From Mycobacterium sp. 852002-10029_SCH5224772 (GTDB lineage Bacteria; Actinomycetota; Actinomycetes; Mycobacteriales; Mycobacteriaceae): 64,000 bases of DNA. The stretch covers positions 1-64,000 of the forward strand of contig NZ_LZHT01000084.1 in assembly GCF_001667315.1 (NCBI RefSeq), in the 5' to 3' direction. Shown piece after piece: positions 35,712 through 45,344 of this stretch. Position numbers and translations under genes: made by a program. Numbering within the stretch: the first letter of the stretch is position 1; every line of letters starts with the position of its first letter. The notes beneath the pieces were generated by a model that saw only the letters and a program-made list of their open reading frames with translations, had not been told where the DNA came from and searched no databases.

Positions 35712-35742
35712 ACCCGGCTCTACCACTGAGCTAAGAGGCGGG
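35712..35742 (-). pseudogene. tRNA 5'-half remnant
   Basis: On the minus strand the sequence reads as a tRNA 5' end: acceptor-like CGCCTCT, TA, then a full D-arm GCTC-AGTGGTA-GAGC (35717-35731). Beyond this no anticodon arm, T-arm or 3' acceptor can be folded. It is therefore a fragment, in inverted orientation to tRNA-Thr on the other side of the HNH gene. Confidence 0.55.
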
Positions 35743-35768
35743 GTCAAATTGGGACCAAGCCTAATCGG

Positions 35769-36485
35769 TCACTGGTCGCTGTCGATCACGCGCGCTGGGC
35801 GCACCGCGCGCGACGAGGGGCGCCGGCGCCCAGGCAGCGGGATCCGGTCGGCGATGCTGCTCAGCGGGTTGACCACCATGGTGAGCGCGATGACGGCGTC
35901 CTGCAGGGTGGCGATCGCCGGCTCGAGCGCCTCCATCCCGGGCGTGAGCCGCGCCAGGGTGTCGGCAACGTCGGCGAGCTGGTCCAGCGGCCCATGCTTC
36001 GCCGTCAGCTTGTCGACCAGCCCGCCTTCACTGAGCAGCCGGTCGGCGAGCCCGTCCTCGGCCAGCAGGCGCTCGATCAAACCCTCCTCGGCAACCAGCT
36101 GATCGGCCAGGCCGCCGGGCTGCAGCGTGCGCTGCAAGGCCCCGCCCTCGGCGGTCAGGCGGTCGAGCAGACCGCCCTCCGAGGTCAGCATGTCGACCAC
36201 CCCGCCCGGGCGCAGCAAGCGATCGAGCGGCCCGTCCGGGGCCACCGCCCGGCCCAGCGGGGCGTCGTCGTCGAGCAACCTGGCCAGCCGGTTGGCGCGC
36301 ACGAGCGCGTCGTCGAGACCCAGCATCGACGTCATCGGGTTCGTGCCGGTGGATCCGTTCTCGCCCAACGCTCGCTTCGCCACGCCGACGGCCGCGGTTG
36401 CCACGCCCAGACCCGCGTCTGCCGCGGCCAGCCCCACCCGCGCGGGAGCGGTCGCCGCCGACACGATGCTTTTGGCGAGGTTCAT
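35769..36485 (-). CDS. Rv0756c-like protein with degenerate repeats
   Basis: A 238-aa protein in the position of Mtb Rv0756c, divergent from phoP. The middle (residues about 80-170) is made of degenerate 13-15-residue repeats of the pattern GGLxDxLxAExG, with alternating small/hydrophobic and acidic residues. The N-terminus is a predicted amphipathic helix rather than a signal sequence (LAKSIVSAATAPARVGLA). Function unknown; the shared intergenic region with phoP suggests the PhoP-bound area may also affect it. Confidence 0.8.
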   Translation of the reverse strand: MNLAKSIVSAATAPARVGLAAADAGLGVATAAVGVAKRALGENGSTGTNPMTSMLGLDDALVRANRLARLLDDDAPLGRAVAPDGPLDRLLRPGGVVDMLTSEGGLLDRLTAEGGALQRTLQPGGLADQLVAEEGLIERLLAEDGLADRLLSEGGLVDKLTAKHGPLDQLADVADTLARLTPGMEALEPAIATLQDAVIALTMVVNPLSSIADRIPLPGRRRPSSRAVRPARVIDSDQ

Positions 36486-36571
36486 TCTTCGAGTCTATTC
36501 ACGACAAGGCCCGGAAAGGCCGATCCCTCCCAAGGCAACGCGTTGACCCCTGGCAGACTACTAACAGACGG

Positions 36572-36601
36572 TTGACACTGAGCTTTCAGGAATCACACAA
36601 T
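36572..36601 (+). promoter_or_regulatory. Possible phoP promoter
   Basis: TTGACA (36572-36577) is followed after 18 bases by CACAAT (36596-36601), a candidate -35/-10 pair about 40 bp before the phoP ATG. Nearby TTTCAG and TCACAC half-elements resemble PhoP recognition words, fitting the known autoregulation, but their spacing is not the usual one. Confidence 0.35.
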
Positions 36602-36641
36602 CTTTCCATAGGTAACGTCAAGTAAGGGACAGCAGCAGCTG

Positions 36642-37361
36642 ATGACATCGCCAACTCCCAGCGGCACCAAGCCGGAGGCTCGCGTGCTCGTGGTCGACGA
36701 CGAAGCCAACATCGTCGAGTTGCTTTCGGTGAGTTTGAAGTTCCAGGGCTTCGAGGTCTACACGGCAACCAATGGCGCCCAGGCTTTGGACCGGGCGCGC
36801 GAAGCCCGCCCCGACGCGGTCATCCTCGACGTGATGATGCCCGGCATGGACGGGTTCGGGGTGTTGCGACGGTTGCGGGCCGACGGCATCGAGGCCCCCG
36901 CGTTGTTTTTGACGGCGCGGGATTCGTTGCAGGACAAGATCGCCGGCCTGACGCTGGGCGGCGACGACTATGTGACGAAACCATTCAGCCTCGAAGAGGT
37001 CGTTGCGCGGTTACGGGTCATCCTGCGGCGCGCCGGCAAGGGCGGCGCCGAACAGCGCACCGCCCGACTGACTTTCGCCGATATCGAGCTCGACGAGGAA
37101 ACCCATGAAGTGTGGAAGGCCGGTCAACCGGTGTCGCTGTCGCCGACGGAATTCACGCTGTTGCGTTACTTTGTGATCAACGCGGGCACCGTGTTGAGCA
37201 AACCGAAGATCCTCGACCACGTGTGGCGCTACGACTTCGGAGGCGACGTCAATGTCGTCGAGTCCTACGTGTCGTATCTGCGCCGCAAGATCGACACCGG
37301 GGAGAAACGGTTGCTGCACACGCTGCGTGGAGTGGGTTATGTGTTGCGGGAACCGCGCTGA
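36642..37361 (+). CDS. phoP: Response regulator PhoP
   Basis: An OmpR/PhoB-type response regulator of 239 aa. The receiver domain has the acidic pair Asp19/Asp20, phospho-acceptor Asp63 (VILDVMMPG) and the Lys of TKPFS. The winged-helix DNA-binding domain ends in VSYLRRKID...GVGYVLREPR. Ser211 corresponds to Mtb Ser219, the residue changed in avirulent H37Ra, and is the normal Ser here. PhoP controls virulence lipids and ESX-1-linked genes in Mtb. phoR follows after 40 bp. Confidence 0.97.
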   Translation: MTSPTPSGTKPEARVLVVDDEANIVELLSVSLKFQGFEVYTATNGAQALDRAREARPDAVILDVMMPGMDGFGVLRRLRADGIEAPALFLTARDSLQDKIAGLTLGGDDYVTKPFSLEEVVARLRVILRRAGKGGAEQRTARLTFADIELDEETHEVWKAGQPVSLSPTEFTLLRYFVINAGTVLSKPKILDHVWRYDFGGDVNVVESYVSYLRRKIDTGEKRLLHTLRGVGYVLREPR

Positions 37362-37401
37362 GCGCGTGCGCGGCCGTCAACGGTAGCGAAGAATTGGGGA
37401 G

Positions 37402-38844
37402 ATGGTCACTCAGCCTCGACGTGGACTGCCGCTCCGAATAGGGCTCGTCGCCGCCACCCTGGTGCTGGTCGCCTGCGGCCTCGCCGTGTCCGGTGTCGCG
37501 GTGACGTCGATCCTGCGTCACAGTCAGCTCAGCCGCATCGATCAGACGCTGCTTGACGCATCCCACAGCTGGGCGCAGGCACCGCGTCGCCAGTCACCGC
37601 CGCCCTACGAAGGCCCCGATCCGGGCCGGCCACCGTCGAAGTTTTACGTGCGCGGCGTTGGCACCGACGGCACTCCCTTCACCGCCATCAACGACCGCAA
37701 CGCCGAGCCGGCCCTGCCGGCCAACAACGACGTGGGTCCCAATCCGACGACGCTGCCCTCGGTGAAGGGTTCGAACATTCATTGGCGGGCCGTATCGGTG
37801 CACGGGCCACACGGGTTGACCACCGTCGCGATCGACCTGTCCGACCTCCAGCACACCGTCGGATCACTGGTCTGGCTGCAGATCGGCATCGGGGTGGCGG
37901 TGCTGGTCCTGGTGGGAATCGCCAGCTTCGCGGTGGTCCAGCGCAGCCTGCGGCCGCTGGCCGAAGTCGAACGAACGGCCGCTGCCATCGCGTCCGGCCA
38001 GTTGGATCGCCGTGTCCCAGAACGTGATCCGCGAACCGAGGTGGGCCGGCTGTCGCTCGCGCTCAACGGAATGCTCGCGCAGATTCAGCAGGCGCTGGCG
38101 TCCTCGGAGTCCTCCGCGGAGAAGGCCCGCGGCTCCGAGGACCGGATGCGGCGCTTCATCACCGACGCCAGCCACGAGCTGCGTACCCCGCTGACGACCA
38201 TCCGCGGTTTCGCGGAACTATATCGCCAGGGCGCCGCCCGCGACGTCGCGATGCTGCTGTCGCGGATCGAAAGCGAGGCCTCCCGGATGGGCCTGCTGGT
38301 CGACGACTTGCTGTTGCTGGCCCGCCTCGATGTGCAACGGCCGCTCGAACGCAACCGGGTGGATCTGCTGGCGGTGGCCAGCGACGCCGTGCACGACGCG
38401 CAGGCGATCGATCCTCAGCGAACCATCACCATGAAGGTCCTCGACGGTCCCGGCACACCGGAGGTGCTCGGCGATGAGCCCCGCATCCGGCAGGTGCTGA
38501 GCAACCTGATCGCCAACGCCTTGCAGCACACCCCGGAGAGCGCCGACGTCACGGTGCGGGTCGGCACCGACGGCGACGACGCCGTACTCGAAGTGGCGGA
38601 CAAGGGCCCCGGCATGAGCGAGCAGGACGCGTCGCGGGTGTTCGAGCGGTTCTATCGCACCGACTCGTCGCGGGCGCGGGCCAGCGGCGGTACCGGTCTG
38701 GGTCTATCGATCGTCGAGTCGCTGGTGCGGGCGCACGGCGGCGTGGTCAGCGTGACCACCGCGCCCGGCGACGGCTGCTGCTTCCGGGTGACGTTGCCGC
38801 GCATCAGTGACGTGCACGCGCAGCACGCGGTTCACGCCAATTGA
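37402..38844 (+). CDS. phoR: Sensor histidine kinase PhoR
   Basis: A membrane sensor kinase of 480 aa: first transmembrane helix (about residues 11-35), an extracytoplasmic sensor loop to about residue 152 with a Pro-rich part, second helix (about 153-176), HAMP domain, dimerisation helix with phospho-accepting His258 ([10 protein letters not shown]), and an ATPase domain with [18 protein letters not shown] and GTGLGLSIV. It partners PhoP. Its 3' end overlaps the convergent HIT gene by 13 bp. Confidence 0.96.
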   Translation: MVTQPRRGLPLRIGLVAATLVLVACGLAVSGVAVTSILRHSQLSRIDQTLLDASHSWAQAPRRQSPPPYEGPDPGRPPSKFYVRGVGTDGTPFTAINDRNAEPALPANNDVGPNPTTLPSVKGSNIHWRAVSVHGPHGLTTVAIDLSDLQHTVGSLVWLQIGIGVAVLVLVGIASFAVVQRSLRPLAEVERTAAAIASGQLDRRVPERDPRTEVGRLSLALNGMLAQIQQALASSESSAEKARGSEDRMRRFITDASHELRTPLTTIRGFAELYRQGAARDVAMLLSRIESEASRMGLLVDDLLLLARLDVQRPLERNRVDLLAVASDAVHDAQAIDPQRTITMKVLDGPGTPEVLGDEPRIRQVLSNLIANALQHTPESADVTVRVGTDGDDAVLEVADKGPGMSEQDASRVFERFYRTDSSRARASGGTGLGLSIVESLVRAHGGVVSVTTAPGDGCCFRVTLPRISDVHAQHAVHAN

Positions 38845-39236
38845 GCCAGGGCCGCCTTGATCTTCGCCTGGGCCTCGTCCAGCGATTCCGGTGAGGGGTT
38901 GCGGTCCACGTTGGCGAAGCCGAAGTCGCTGAGGCTGCGGGTGGGGAAGACGTGTACGTGCAGGTGCGGCACCTCTAGCCCGGCGATGATCAGGCCGGAC
39001 CGTTCGGTTTTGAAGGCCTTGCACACGGCCTTGCCGATCAACTGGCTCACGGTCATGATCCGGGCGAAGGCGGCGCCCCCGACGTCCTGCCAATTGTCGA
39101 TCTCTTCGCGTGGCACGACGAGGGTGTGCCCCTGGGTCATCGGCTCGATCGTCAGGAACGCGACCACGTCGTCGTCCTCATAGACAAAGCGGCCGGGAAG
39201 TTCACGGTTGATGATCTTGGTGAAGATCGACGCCAT
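38832..39236 (-). CDS. HIT-family hydrolase (Rv0759c-like)
   Basis: A 134-aa histidine-triad protein with the catalytic HLHVHVFP motif and the N-terminal [19 protein letters not shown] typical of nucleotide-binding HIT proteins, which hydrolyse phosphoramidates or adenylylated compounds. ATG 39236 is preferred because GGAGG lies nine bases upstream; a GTG two codons earlier has it only three bases away. It follows the Rv0760c-like gene on the same strand. Confidence 0.9.
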   Translation of the reverse strand: MASIFTKIINRELPGRFVYEDDDVVAFLTIEPMTQGHTLVVPREEIDNWQDVGGAAFARIMTVSQLIGKAVCKAFKTERSGLIIAGLEVPHLHVHVFPTRSLSDFGFANVDRNPSPESLDEAQAKIKAALAQLA

Positions 39237-39242
39237 GGGCAC

Positions 39243-39680
39243 TCACTCCTCCTTGCCGAACTGCATCATCTCGAGGTTCCAGTAGCCACGCATGTTGGTG
39301 ATCAGCCCGGCGTCGTTGACCTTGTAGGTGAACACCCCGCGCACCGAGCTGGTGAGGCCGCCCTCGAACTTGCTGTTGAGCACCAAAATGTGGGCGATCT
39401 CGTCGGGTGAACTCGACGGGAAGGTCTCCTCGCAGGTGATGGAGAGCTGATTGGCCGCGATGTTGGTGTCGAAGAACGTGCCAACGGCCTCCTTGCCGCG
39501 GACACCGGTGCCGTCCGGGTTGGTGACGGACTTGCCGATCGGGTCCTCGATGACGACGTCATCGGACATCAGCGCGAGCCAGCCCGCCCGGTCGTGCGCC
39601 TGCACGCAGCGCCACGAGGACTGCGACGCGGCCAGGGCCGGGGATGCCTGGGACTCTTGGGCTTGCGCGGCTTCAGTCAT
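39243..39680 (-). CDS. Ketosteroid-isomerase-fold protein (Rv0760c-like)
   Basis: A 145-aa NTF2/ketosteroid-isomerase fold protein (SSWRCVQAHDRAGWLALMSDDVVIEDPIG; ITNMRGYWNLEMM). Mtb Rv0760c has this fold and has been shown to bind steroid-like ligands. The ATG at 39680 has AGGAG five bases upstream, and the alternative at 39695 would place the ribosome site inside the gene. It sits six bases before the HIT gene, in the sterol-linked cluster ending at cyp123. Confidence 0.9.
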   Translation of the reverse strand: MTEAAQAQESQASPALAASQSSWRCVQAHDRAGWLALMSDDVVIEDPIGKSVTNPDGTGVRGKEAVGTFFDTNIAANQLSITCEETFPSSSPDEIAHILVLNSKFEGGLTSSVRGVFTYKVNDAGLITNMRGYWNLEMMQFGKEE

Positions 39681-39871
39681 TTCTTCTCCTGTCACTAGAT
39701 TGCACGCCCGGCGCCTCGGGACGAGTCACCCCGATGGTCGTCGGTGCGCCGATTGCGTTGTGGCGCAAGGAGGGAGTTCGACCGCCGCACACCGTCATGG
39801 CGCCGGTTCGTCCCGGCGCCATGAGGTGGCGGAAAGCCGGTCATGGAAAGACGCGGCTGATGACGGCTGGT

Positions 39872-40999
39872 TTACCGGTCGGCGTCGGTGAACCGGATGA
39901 CGCCGCGAATGTTCTTGCCGTCCAGCATGTCCTGGTAGCCGTCGTTGATCTGCTCCAGTTTGTACTGGCGGGTGATCATGTCGTCCAGGTTCAGCTTGCC
40001 GGCCTTATACATCGACAGCAGCTGCGGGATGTCGTACTGGGGGTTACCGCCGCCGAAGATGGTGCCCTGCAGGTTCTTTTGCATCAGGGTCAGCATCGCC
40101 AGGTTGAGGTTGACGTTGGTGTCCAGCAGGCTTCCGATGGCGGTCAGCACGCAGGTGCCGCCCTTTTGGGTGATGTTGAGGTAGTTGTCGATTTCGGCGC
40201 CCTGCAGCTCGCCCACGGTGACCACGACCTTGTGGGCCATCAGGCCGTAGGTGACCTCGGCCATGCCCGCCATCGCGGCCATGATGTCGGGGTAGACGTG
40301 GGTGGCGCCGAACTTCAGCGCCTGGTCGCGCTTCCACTCCACCGGGTCGATCGCGAAGATGTAGCGGGCGCCGGCGCTGACCGCACCCTGCAGGGCTGCC
40401 ATGCCGACCCCACCGACGCCGACGATGGCGACGTCTTGGCCCGGCCGGATGTCAGCGGTGCGGACCGACGAACCGTAGCCGGTGGTGACGCCGCAGCCGA
40501 CCAGCGCGGCGACCTCGAACGGGACCGACTCGTCGATCTTCACCACCGAGCTGCGGTGCACGACCATGTAAGGGGAGAACGTTCCCAGCAGCGTCATGGG
40601 GAAGACGTTCTGGCCGCGCGCCTGGATGCGGAACGTCCCGTCGGACACCGCGGCGCCGCCCAGCAGGCCCGCTCCCAGGTCGCACAGGTTACGCATGCCC
40701 GCCTGACAGGTCGGACACTGCCCGCACGACGGGATGAACGACAGCACCACGTGGTCGCCGGGGGCGATGTCTTCCACGCCCGGGCCGACCTCGGTGACGA
40801 TGCCCGCGCCCTCGTGACCACCGAGCACCGGGAAACCGGCCATCGGGATGCCGCCGGTGACCAGGTGATGGTCGGAGTGGCACATGCCCGCCGCTTCCAT
40901 CTGGATCTTGACCTCATGCGCTTGCGGGTCGCCGATCTCGATTTCCTCGATGGACCAGGGCTGGTTGAACTCCCAGATCAGTGCGCCTTTTGTCTTCAC
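39872..40999 (-). CDS. adhB: Zinc-dependent alcohol dehydrogenase AdhB
   Basis: A 375-aa medium-chain dehydrogenase of the class III-like/mycothiol-type group. Catalytic-zinc residues are Cys in GMCHSDHH and His in GGHEGAG; structural zinc is bound by CGQCPTCQAGMRNLC; the NAD site is VGVGGVGMAALQG. Length equals Mtb AdhB. It oxidises alcohols or aldehydes, possibly side-chain alcohols produced by the neighbouring P450s. It is downstream of the Rv0762c-like gene after 167 bp. Confidence 0.95.
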   Translation of the reverse strand: MKTKGALIWEFNQPWSIEEIEIGDPQAHEVKIQMEAAGMCHSDHHLVTGGIPMAGFPVLGGHEGAGIVTEVGPGVEDIAPGDHVVLSFIPSCGQCPTCQAGMRNLCDLGAGLLGGAAVSDGTFRIQARGQNVFPMTLLGTFSPYMVVHRSSVVKIDESVPFEVAALVGCGVTTGYGSSVRTADIRPGQDVAIVGVGGVGMAALQGAVSAGARYIFAIDPVEWKRDQALKFGATHVYPDIMAAMAGMAEVTYGLMAHKVVVTVGELQGAEIDNYLNITQKGGTCVLTAIGSLLDTNVNLNLAMLTLMQKNLQGTIFGGGNPQYDIPQLLSMYKAGKLNLDDMITRQYKLEQINDGYQDMLDGKNIRGVIRFTDADR

Positions 41000-41166
41000 G
41001 ATGGTCCTGACCCCATTTCGCCTTTGAATTGATCAGCGCTGACCGGCCCCTTCATGCCGGCCAGCTAGGTGACGAGTGCCACAGGCACCCTTGTCGCGTC
41101 AGCATAGCGCGTGCAACAAATCAAATGCTTGGTTGGCTCCCGCGGCCCGCCTCCGCATCGGCGCCG

Positions 41167-41721
41167 TCACCAGATGGGCACCGGGGCTTGGCCGAGCGGG
41201 TAGTAGCCGGGTAGCTTCTCGCCGGCGACGCTGCGCTCGATTCGCTTCTGCATGCCGGAACTCAGATCGCCGGATTCGATCAGCTTCCCGTACATCTTCG
41301 CGACGTGACCGAAGTCGAAGAAGTCGCGCTGCCACTCGATGAGGTTGTCGCCATTGAGCCGAAACCAGCTGCCGCCGATGCCGTAGATCTCGCCCTGGGT
41401 GCCGTCGGCCTTGTTGACGATCTGCTTCCAGAAGCCGACGATCTCGCCCTGCTTCTCGTCGATGAGCACCTTCTGGTACTCGTACACCCAGTTCTCCAGG
41501 CCCTCCATCTCCAGGCCGAGGGCGATGTCGCGGATCTCGTCGACGCCGACGCACATCACGTCTTCCTTGGGGCCGATGTTCCAGCCGTAGGTGGCGTCTT
41601 TGGTGTAGAAGTCCGCCAATGGCCGCCAGTCACCGGCCTTTTCGCAGTCCTTGTTGGCCTGCAGCCAGCGGTCGACCCATGCCTCGAGTTCGTCGCGGGA
41701 GTGTGACGCCTGTGCTGTCAT
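41167..41721 (-). CDS. SnoaL/NTF2-like protein (Rv0762c-like)
   Basis: A 184-aa protein with an NTF2-like fold (WVDRWLQANKDCEKAGDWRPLADFYTKDATYGWNIG). Relatives bind or isomerise polyketide or steroid substrates, but no catalytic residues are certain here. It starts 3 bp after the ferredoxin stop, within the cyp51 operon, so a role in sterol or lipid oxidation is inferred from context. Confidence 0.85.
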   Translation of the reverse strand: MTAQASHSRDELEAWVDRWLQANKDCEKAGDWRPLADFYTKDATYGWNIGPKEDVMCVGVDEIRDIALGLEMEGLENWVYEYQKVLIDEKQGEIVGFWKQIVNKADGTQGEIYGIGGSWFRLNGDNLIEWQRDFFDFGHVAKMYGKLIESGDLSSGMQKRIERSVAGEKLPGYYPLGQAPVPIW

Positions 41722-41724
41722 GGG

Positions 41725-41946
<222 letters not shown>

Positions 41947-43299
41947 TTATGCATTGCGCTTGCGGTAGCGGACCTTCGCCGGACGGGCGAGCTGCACAAC
42001 CATCTTCGAGTGATCGTTGTGATAGCTGTCCGCCGGCTGCGCCATCTCGAATTCGTACTCGCGCAACAGAACCGAGAAGATCGCTTTGATCTGCATTTGG
42101 GCGAACGCCGCACCCACGCAGCGGTGGCGTCCCGCGCCGAACGGAATCCAGGTCCACCGGTTGACGATGTCGGCCTGCTCGGGCTTGTTGTAGCGATCGG
42201 GCTTGAAGGCGTCGGGGTCGGGGAAGTCCTCGGGAATCCTGTTCGAGATCGCCGGGGACGCCGCGACGTAGTCGCCGTTGTGAATCGGGAAGCCCTCGAC
42301 TTCGAACTCGCCCTTGGCGACCCGCATCAGGATGATCAGCGGCGGGTGCAGCCGCAGGGTCTCCTTGACCACGTTGTCCAACTTCGGAATCGAGCGCAGC
42401 GCATGGAAACTCACCTCCTGGCCGTCGGCGTAGAGCTCCTCGAGTTCGGCCAGCACCTCGGCGTAAACCTCGGGGTGGCGGATCAGCTCGATCATGGTCC
42501 ACGCCGAGGTCCCGGAACTGGTGTGGTGCCCGGCGAACATCAGCGAGATGAACATCCCGGTGACCTCGTCGGCGGAGAATCGCGGAGTGCCGCCCTCGTC
42601 CTTGATCGACACCAAGACGTCGAGCATGTCCCGGTCGGCCTTGTCCTTCGGCGGATTGGCCAGCCGCTGGTCCATGATCTCCTGCACCACCGCAACGAGT
42701 TTGACGCGGGCCTCGTCTCGACGCCGGAAACTGTCGATCGGCAGATACGGGTCGACGTAGCACAGCGGGTCGGTGCCGCGTTCCAGCTCGTGGTAGTACT
42801 CCGCGAACCGGTGATCGAGCTGCTCGCGGAACTTCAACCCGATCAGGCAGGCGGTCGAGGTGTAGATGGTCAGCTCGGCGAAGAAGTCGAGCAGCTCGAT
42901 CTCGCCCTCGTCGCCCCAGTTGGCGATCATCTTCTTGACTTCGCCCTCGATGGTGGTGGCGTGGCCCTTCATCTGCTCGCCGCGCAGCGCCGAGTTGTGC
43001 AGCATCTCCTTGCGTCGCTCCGGGCTGGCATCGAACACCACACCCTTGCCGAAGATCGGCGTCATGAACGGATACGCCTCGGCCTGATCCAGATCCTCAT
43101 CGGCGGAGCGGAAGAAAAATTCGTTCGCCCCCGCGCCGGACAACAGGATGACGTGCTTTCCGGCCAGCTGGAACCAGCCGACGTCGCCGCACTCGTCGCG
43201 GACGCGTTTCATCAAACCGATGGGGTCGGTACGGAATTCCTCGAGGTGGCCGTGTTCTTCTTCACCGCCGGAAACCCGCGGCACGATAGCGGTGGTCAT
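41947..43299 (-). CDS. cyp51: Sterol 14alpha-demethylase CYP51
   Basis: A 450-aa soluble CYP51. The oxygen-binding I-helix reads MFAGHHTSSGT, the ExxR is ETLRLHPP, the heme loop is FGAGRHRCVGAAF, and the B'-helix family mark (YPFMTPIFGKGVVFDASPERR region) is present. The ATG (MTTAIVPRVSGG) overlaps the stop of the SDR by four bases (ATGA); a longer reading to 43491 lies inside that gene. It demethylates lanosterol-type sterols in vitro; a physiological substrate in mycobacteria is not settled. Confidence 0.97.
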   Translation of the reverse strand: MTTAIVPRVSGGEEEHGHLEEFRTDPIGLMKRVRDECGDVGWFQLAGKHVILLSGAGANEFFFRSADEDLDQAEAYPFMTPIFGKGVVFDASPERRKEMLHNSALRGEQMKGHATTIEGEVKKMIANWGDEGEIELLDFFAELTIYTSTACLIGLKFREQLDHRFAEYYHELERGTDPLCYVDPYLPIDSFRRRDEARVKLVAVVQEIMDQRLANPPKDKADRDMLDVLVSIKDEGGTPRFSADEVTGMFISLMFAGHHTSSGTSAWTMIELIRHPEVYAEVLAELEELYADGQEVSFHALRSIPKLDNVVKETLRLHPPLIILMRVAKGEFEVEGFPIHNGDYVAASPAISNRIPEDFPDPDAFKPDRYNKPEQADIVNRWTWIPFGAGRHRCVGAAFAQMQIKAIFSVLLREYEFEMAQPADSYHNDHSKMVVQLARPAKVRYRKRNA

Positions 43300-44123
43300 T
43301 TGCCTGGCATCCCCTCTTCGCCGAGTGCGAGTTTCTGGCGGTCTTTGTTGTCGGTCAATGGGGCTTCGGGCTGAAGCTCCATGTTCGCGATGAAGCCGCC
43401 GCGCGGAGTCTCGGCGACAAACGTGATGGCTCGTGCCAGGTCCGCCGCGCGCAAGAAGTAGTCGTGGCGGGCCTGCCCCCACTTGGCCCAATCTTCGAGT
43501 GCGGGGCCGATCTTTTCGGCGGGCAAGCTCCAGCCCATCGACGTCTTCGTCGGGCCGGGGTGCACGATCGACGCCCGAACGCCGGTGCCCTCGAGCTCCA
43601 TCTGGAAGTTGGTGACCATCGCGACGAGCGCGGCCTTGGCGGCGCCGTAGGCGCCCATGTGCGGCCGCTGGCGCAGGGCCACATCGGAGCCGACGAAGAT
43701 CAGGTCGCCCCGCTGCCGCTCGAGCATGCCGGGCAGGACCGCGGCGGCCAGCCGGTTGGCGCCGACGAGGTGGATCTGCAGCTGGGACTCGAATTCGTCG
43801 GTGGTGATCTCGGCGAGCTTGCCGAAGTACGTGTCGCCCGCGCCGGCCACCAGCACCTCGATGTCGCCGAGCGCGTCAACCGACTGTGCCACAAAGGATT
43901 TCACTGAGTTCGGATCGGTGACGTCGAGGTGGAATCCGACCGCTTCGCCGCCCCCGGCGTTGATCTTGCCCACGATGTCGTTGAGCTTCTCGACTCGGCG
44001 GGCGCCCAGGGCAACGGGAAATCCGTGCGCCGCGAGTTCGATGGCGGTGGCCTCTCCGATGCCGGAGGAGGCGCCGGCCACGATGGCGGGCCGTCGTTCG
44101 GGCAAGGGGTCAAAGCGGGGCAT
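43296..44123 (-). CDS. Short-chain dehydrogenase (Rv0765c-like)
   Basis: A 275-aa SDR: VAGASSGIGEATA nucleotide motif, VAGAGD replacing NNAG, catalytic Ser...YGAAK, and a long C-terminal tail. It abuts the cyp123 stop with no gap and overlaps cyp51 by four bases, so it is co-translated with both P450s. Likely oxidises or reduces a sterol or hydroxy-lipid intermediate. Confidence 0.92.
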   Translation of the reverse strand: MPRFDPLPERRPAIVAGASSGIGEATAIELAAHGFPVALGARRVEKLNDIVGKINAGGGEAVGFHLDVTDPNSVKSFVAQSVDALGDIEVLVAGAGDTYFGKLAEITTDEFESQLQIHLVGANRLAAAVLPGMLERQRGDLIFVGSDVALRQRPHMGAYGAAKAALVAMVTNFQMELEGTGVRASIVHPGPTKTSMGWSLPAEKIGPALEDWAKWGQARHDYFLRAADLARAITFVAETPRGGFIANMELQPEAPLTDNKDRQKLALGEEGMPGK

Positions 44124-45341
44124 TCAGCGGACCTCCACGGTCATGGGTAGGTGGGCGAATCCGCGGACATTGCTGGAGTGGACGCGGACGGCGTTGGCCT
44201 CGTCCACTTCATAGCCGCGGATTCGCTTGAACAACTCGGTGAGCGCCACCCGGGCTTCCATCCGCGCCAAATGCGCGCCCAGGCAGAAGTGTGCGCCGCT
44301 ACCGAAACTCAATAGTTTGGGCCCGATTTCGCGCCCGATCACATAATCGTCAGGGTTGTCGAAGACCCGCTCATCCCGGTGGCCCGAACCGGGCAACAGC
44401 AGCAGGACGTCGCCGTCGGGAATGGTGGTGTCGTAGAGGGTGAGTTCGCCGGACACGGTACGGGCCAGTATCTGGCTGGAGGTGTCGTAGCGCAAGGTCT
44501 CCTCGACCCACAGCGGCACCCGTGACAGATCGTCGTAGACCGGGGTCAGCTGGTCCGGGTTCTTGTGGCCCCAGAAGGCAGCATTGGCAAGCAGTTTGGT
44601 GGTGGTCTCGTTTCCCGCGATCACCATGAGGAACATGAAGCCGAGCACCTCGTCGTCGGTGAGTCGGTCGCCGTCGATCTCGGCTTCCAGCAGCGCCGAG
44701 GTCAGGTCCTCGGTCAGCTTCTGACGCCGCTCGGCCACCATCTGTTGGTAGTAGACGATGAGGTTGAGGGACGCCTCGACGGCCTCCGGCGGTACATCGG
44801 TGACGCCTTCCTCGCGGTGCATCACCCCGTCCGCCCAGGCCCGAACCTGATCTCGGTCCGGCTCGGGGACACCCATCAGCTCGGAGATGACGTCCATGGG
44901 CAACTTGCCGGCGAATTCCTCGACGTAGTCGACAGTCCCGTTCTTCGCGTTGTCCAGCATGGTGTCGAGATGTTTTGTCGCGATCTGGGTGACCCGGGGC
45001 TCGAGTTCGCGAATCCGGCGCGGGGTGAAGCCTTTTGAGACCAGCGTGCGCAGACGCAAGTGGGCGGGATCGTCCATCGCGAGAAAGCTCATCGTCTTGC
45101 TGGCGTGCGGGCCGCGCGACGCCGGATCAAGCGAGACGCCGTATTTGTTGGACAGCGTGGTGCTGTTGCGGAACCCGTGCAGCACATCCTGATGCCGCGA
45201 CAGCGCCCAGAACTTCAGTTCGTCATTGCGATACAGCGGGGCGTCGTCGCGAAGCCGCTTGTAGTACGGGTACGGATCCTCGTGGAAGTCGTAATCGTAG
45301 GGATCGAGGACGAGTTCGTGGTCGCCGACATGGACGGTCAT
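44124..45341 (-). CDS. cyp123: Cytochrome P450 CYP123
   Basis: A 405-aa P450 with I-helix VIAGNETTTK, ExxR in EETLRYD, and heme loop FGSGAHFCLGAHLARME. The order tetR-cyp123-SDR-cyp51-ferredoxin matches Mtb Rv0767c-Rv0763c. The next gene upstream, the TetR regulator, ends 3 bp before its start. Substrate unknown. Confidence 0.94.
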   Translation of the reverse strand: MTVHVGDHELVLDPYDYDFHEDPYPYYKRLRDDAPLYRNDELKFWALSRHQDVLHGFRNSTTLSNKYGVSLDPASRGPHASKTMSFLAMDDPAHLRLRTLVSKGFTPRRIRELEPRVTQIATKHLDTMLDNAKNGTVDYVEEFAGKLPMDVISELMGVPEPDRDQVRAWADGVMHREEGVTDVPPEAVEASLNLIVYYQQMVAERRQKLTEDLTSALLEAEIDGDRLTDDEVLGFMFLMVIAGNETTTKLLANAAFWGHKNPDQLTPVYDDLSRVPLWVEETLRYDTSSQILARTVSGELTLYDTTIPDGDVLLLLPGSGHRDERVFDNPDDYVIGREIGPKLLSFGSGAHFCLGAHLARMEARVALTELFKRIRGYEVDEANAVRVHSSNVRGFAHLPMTVEVR

Positions 45342-45344
45342 CGA

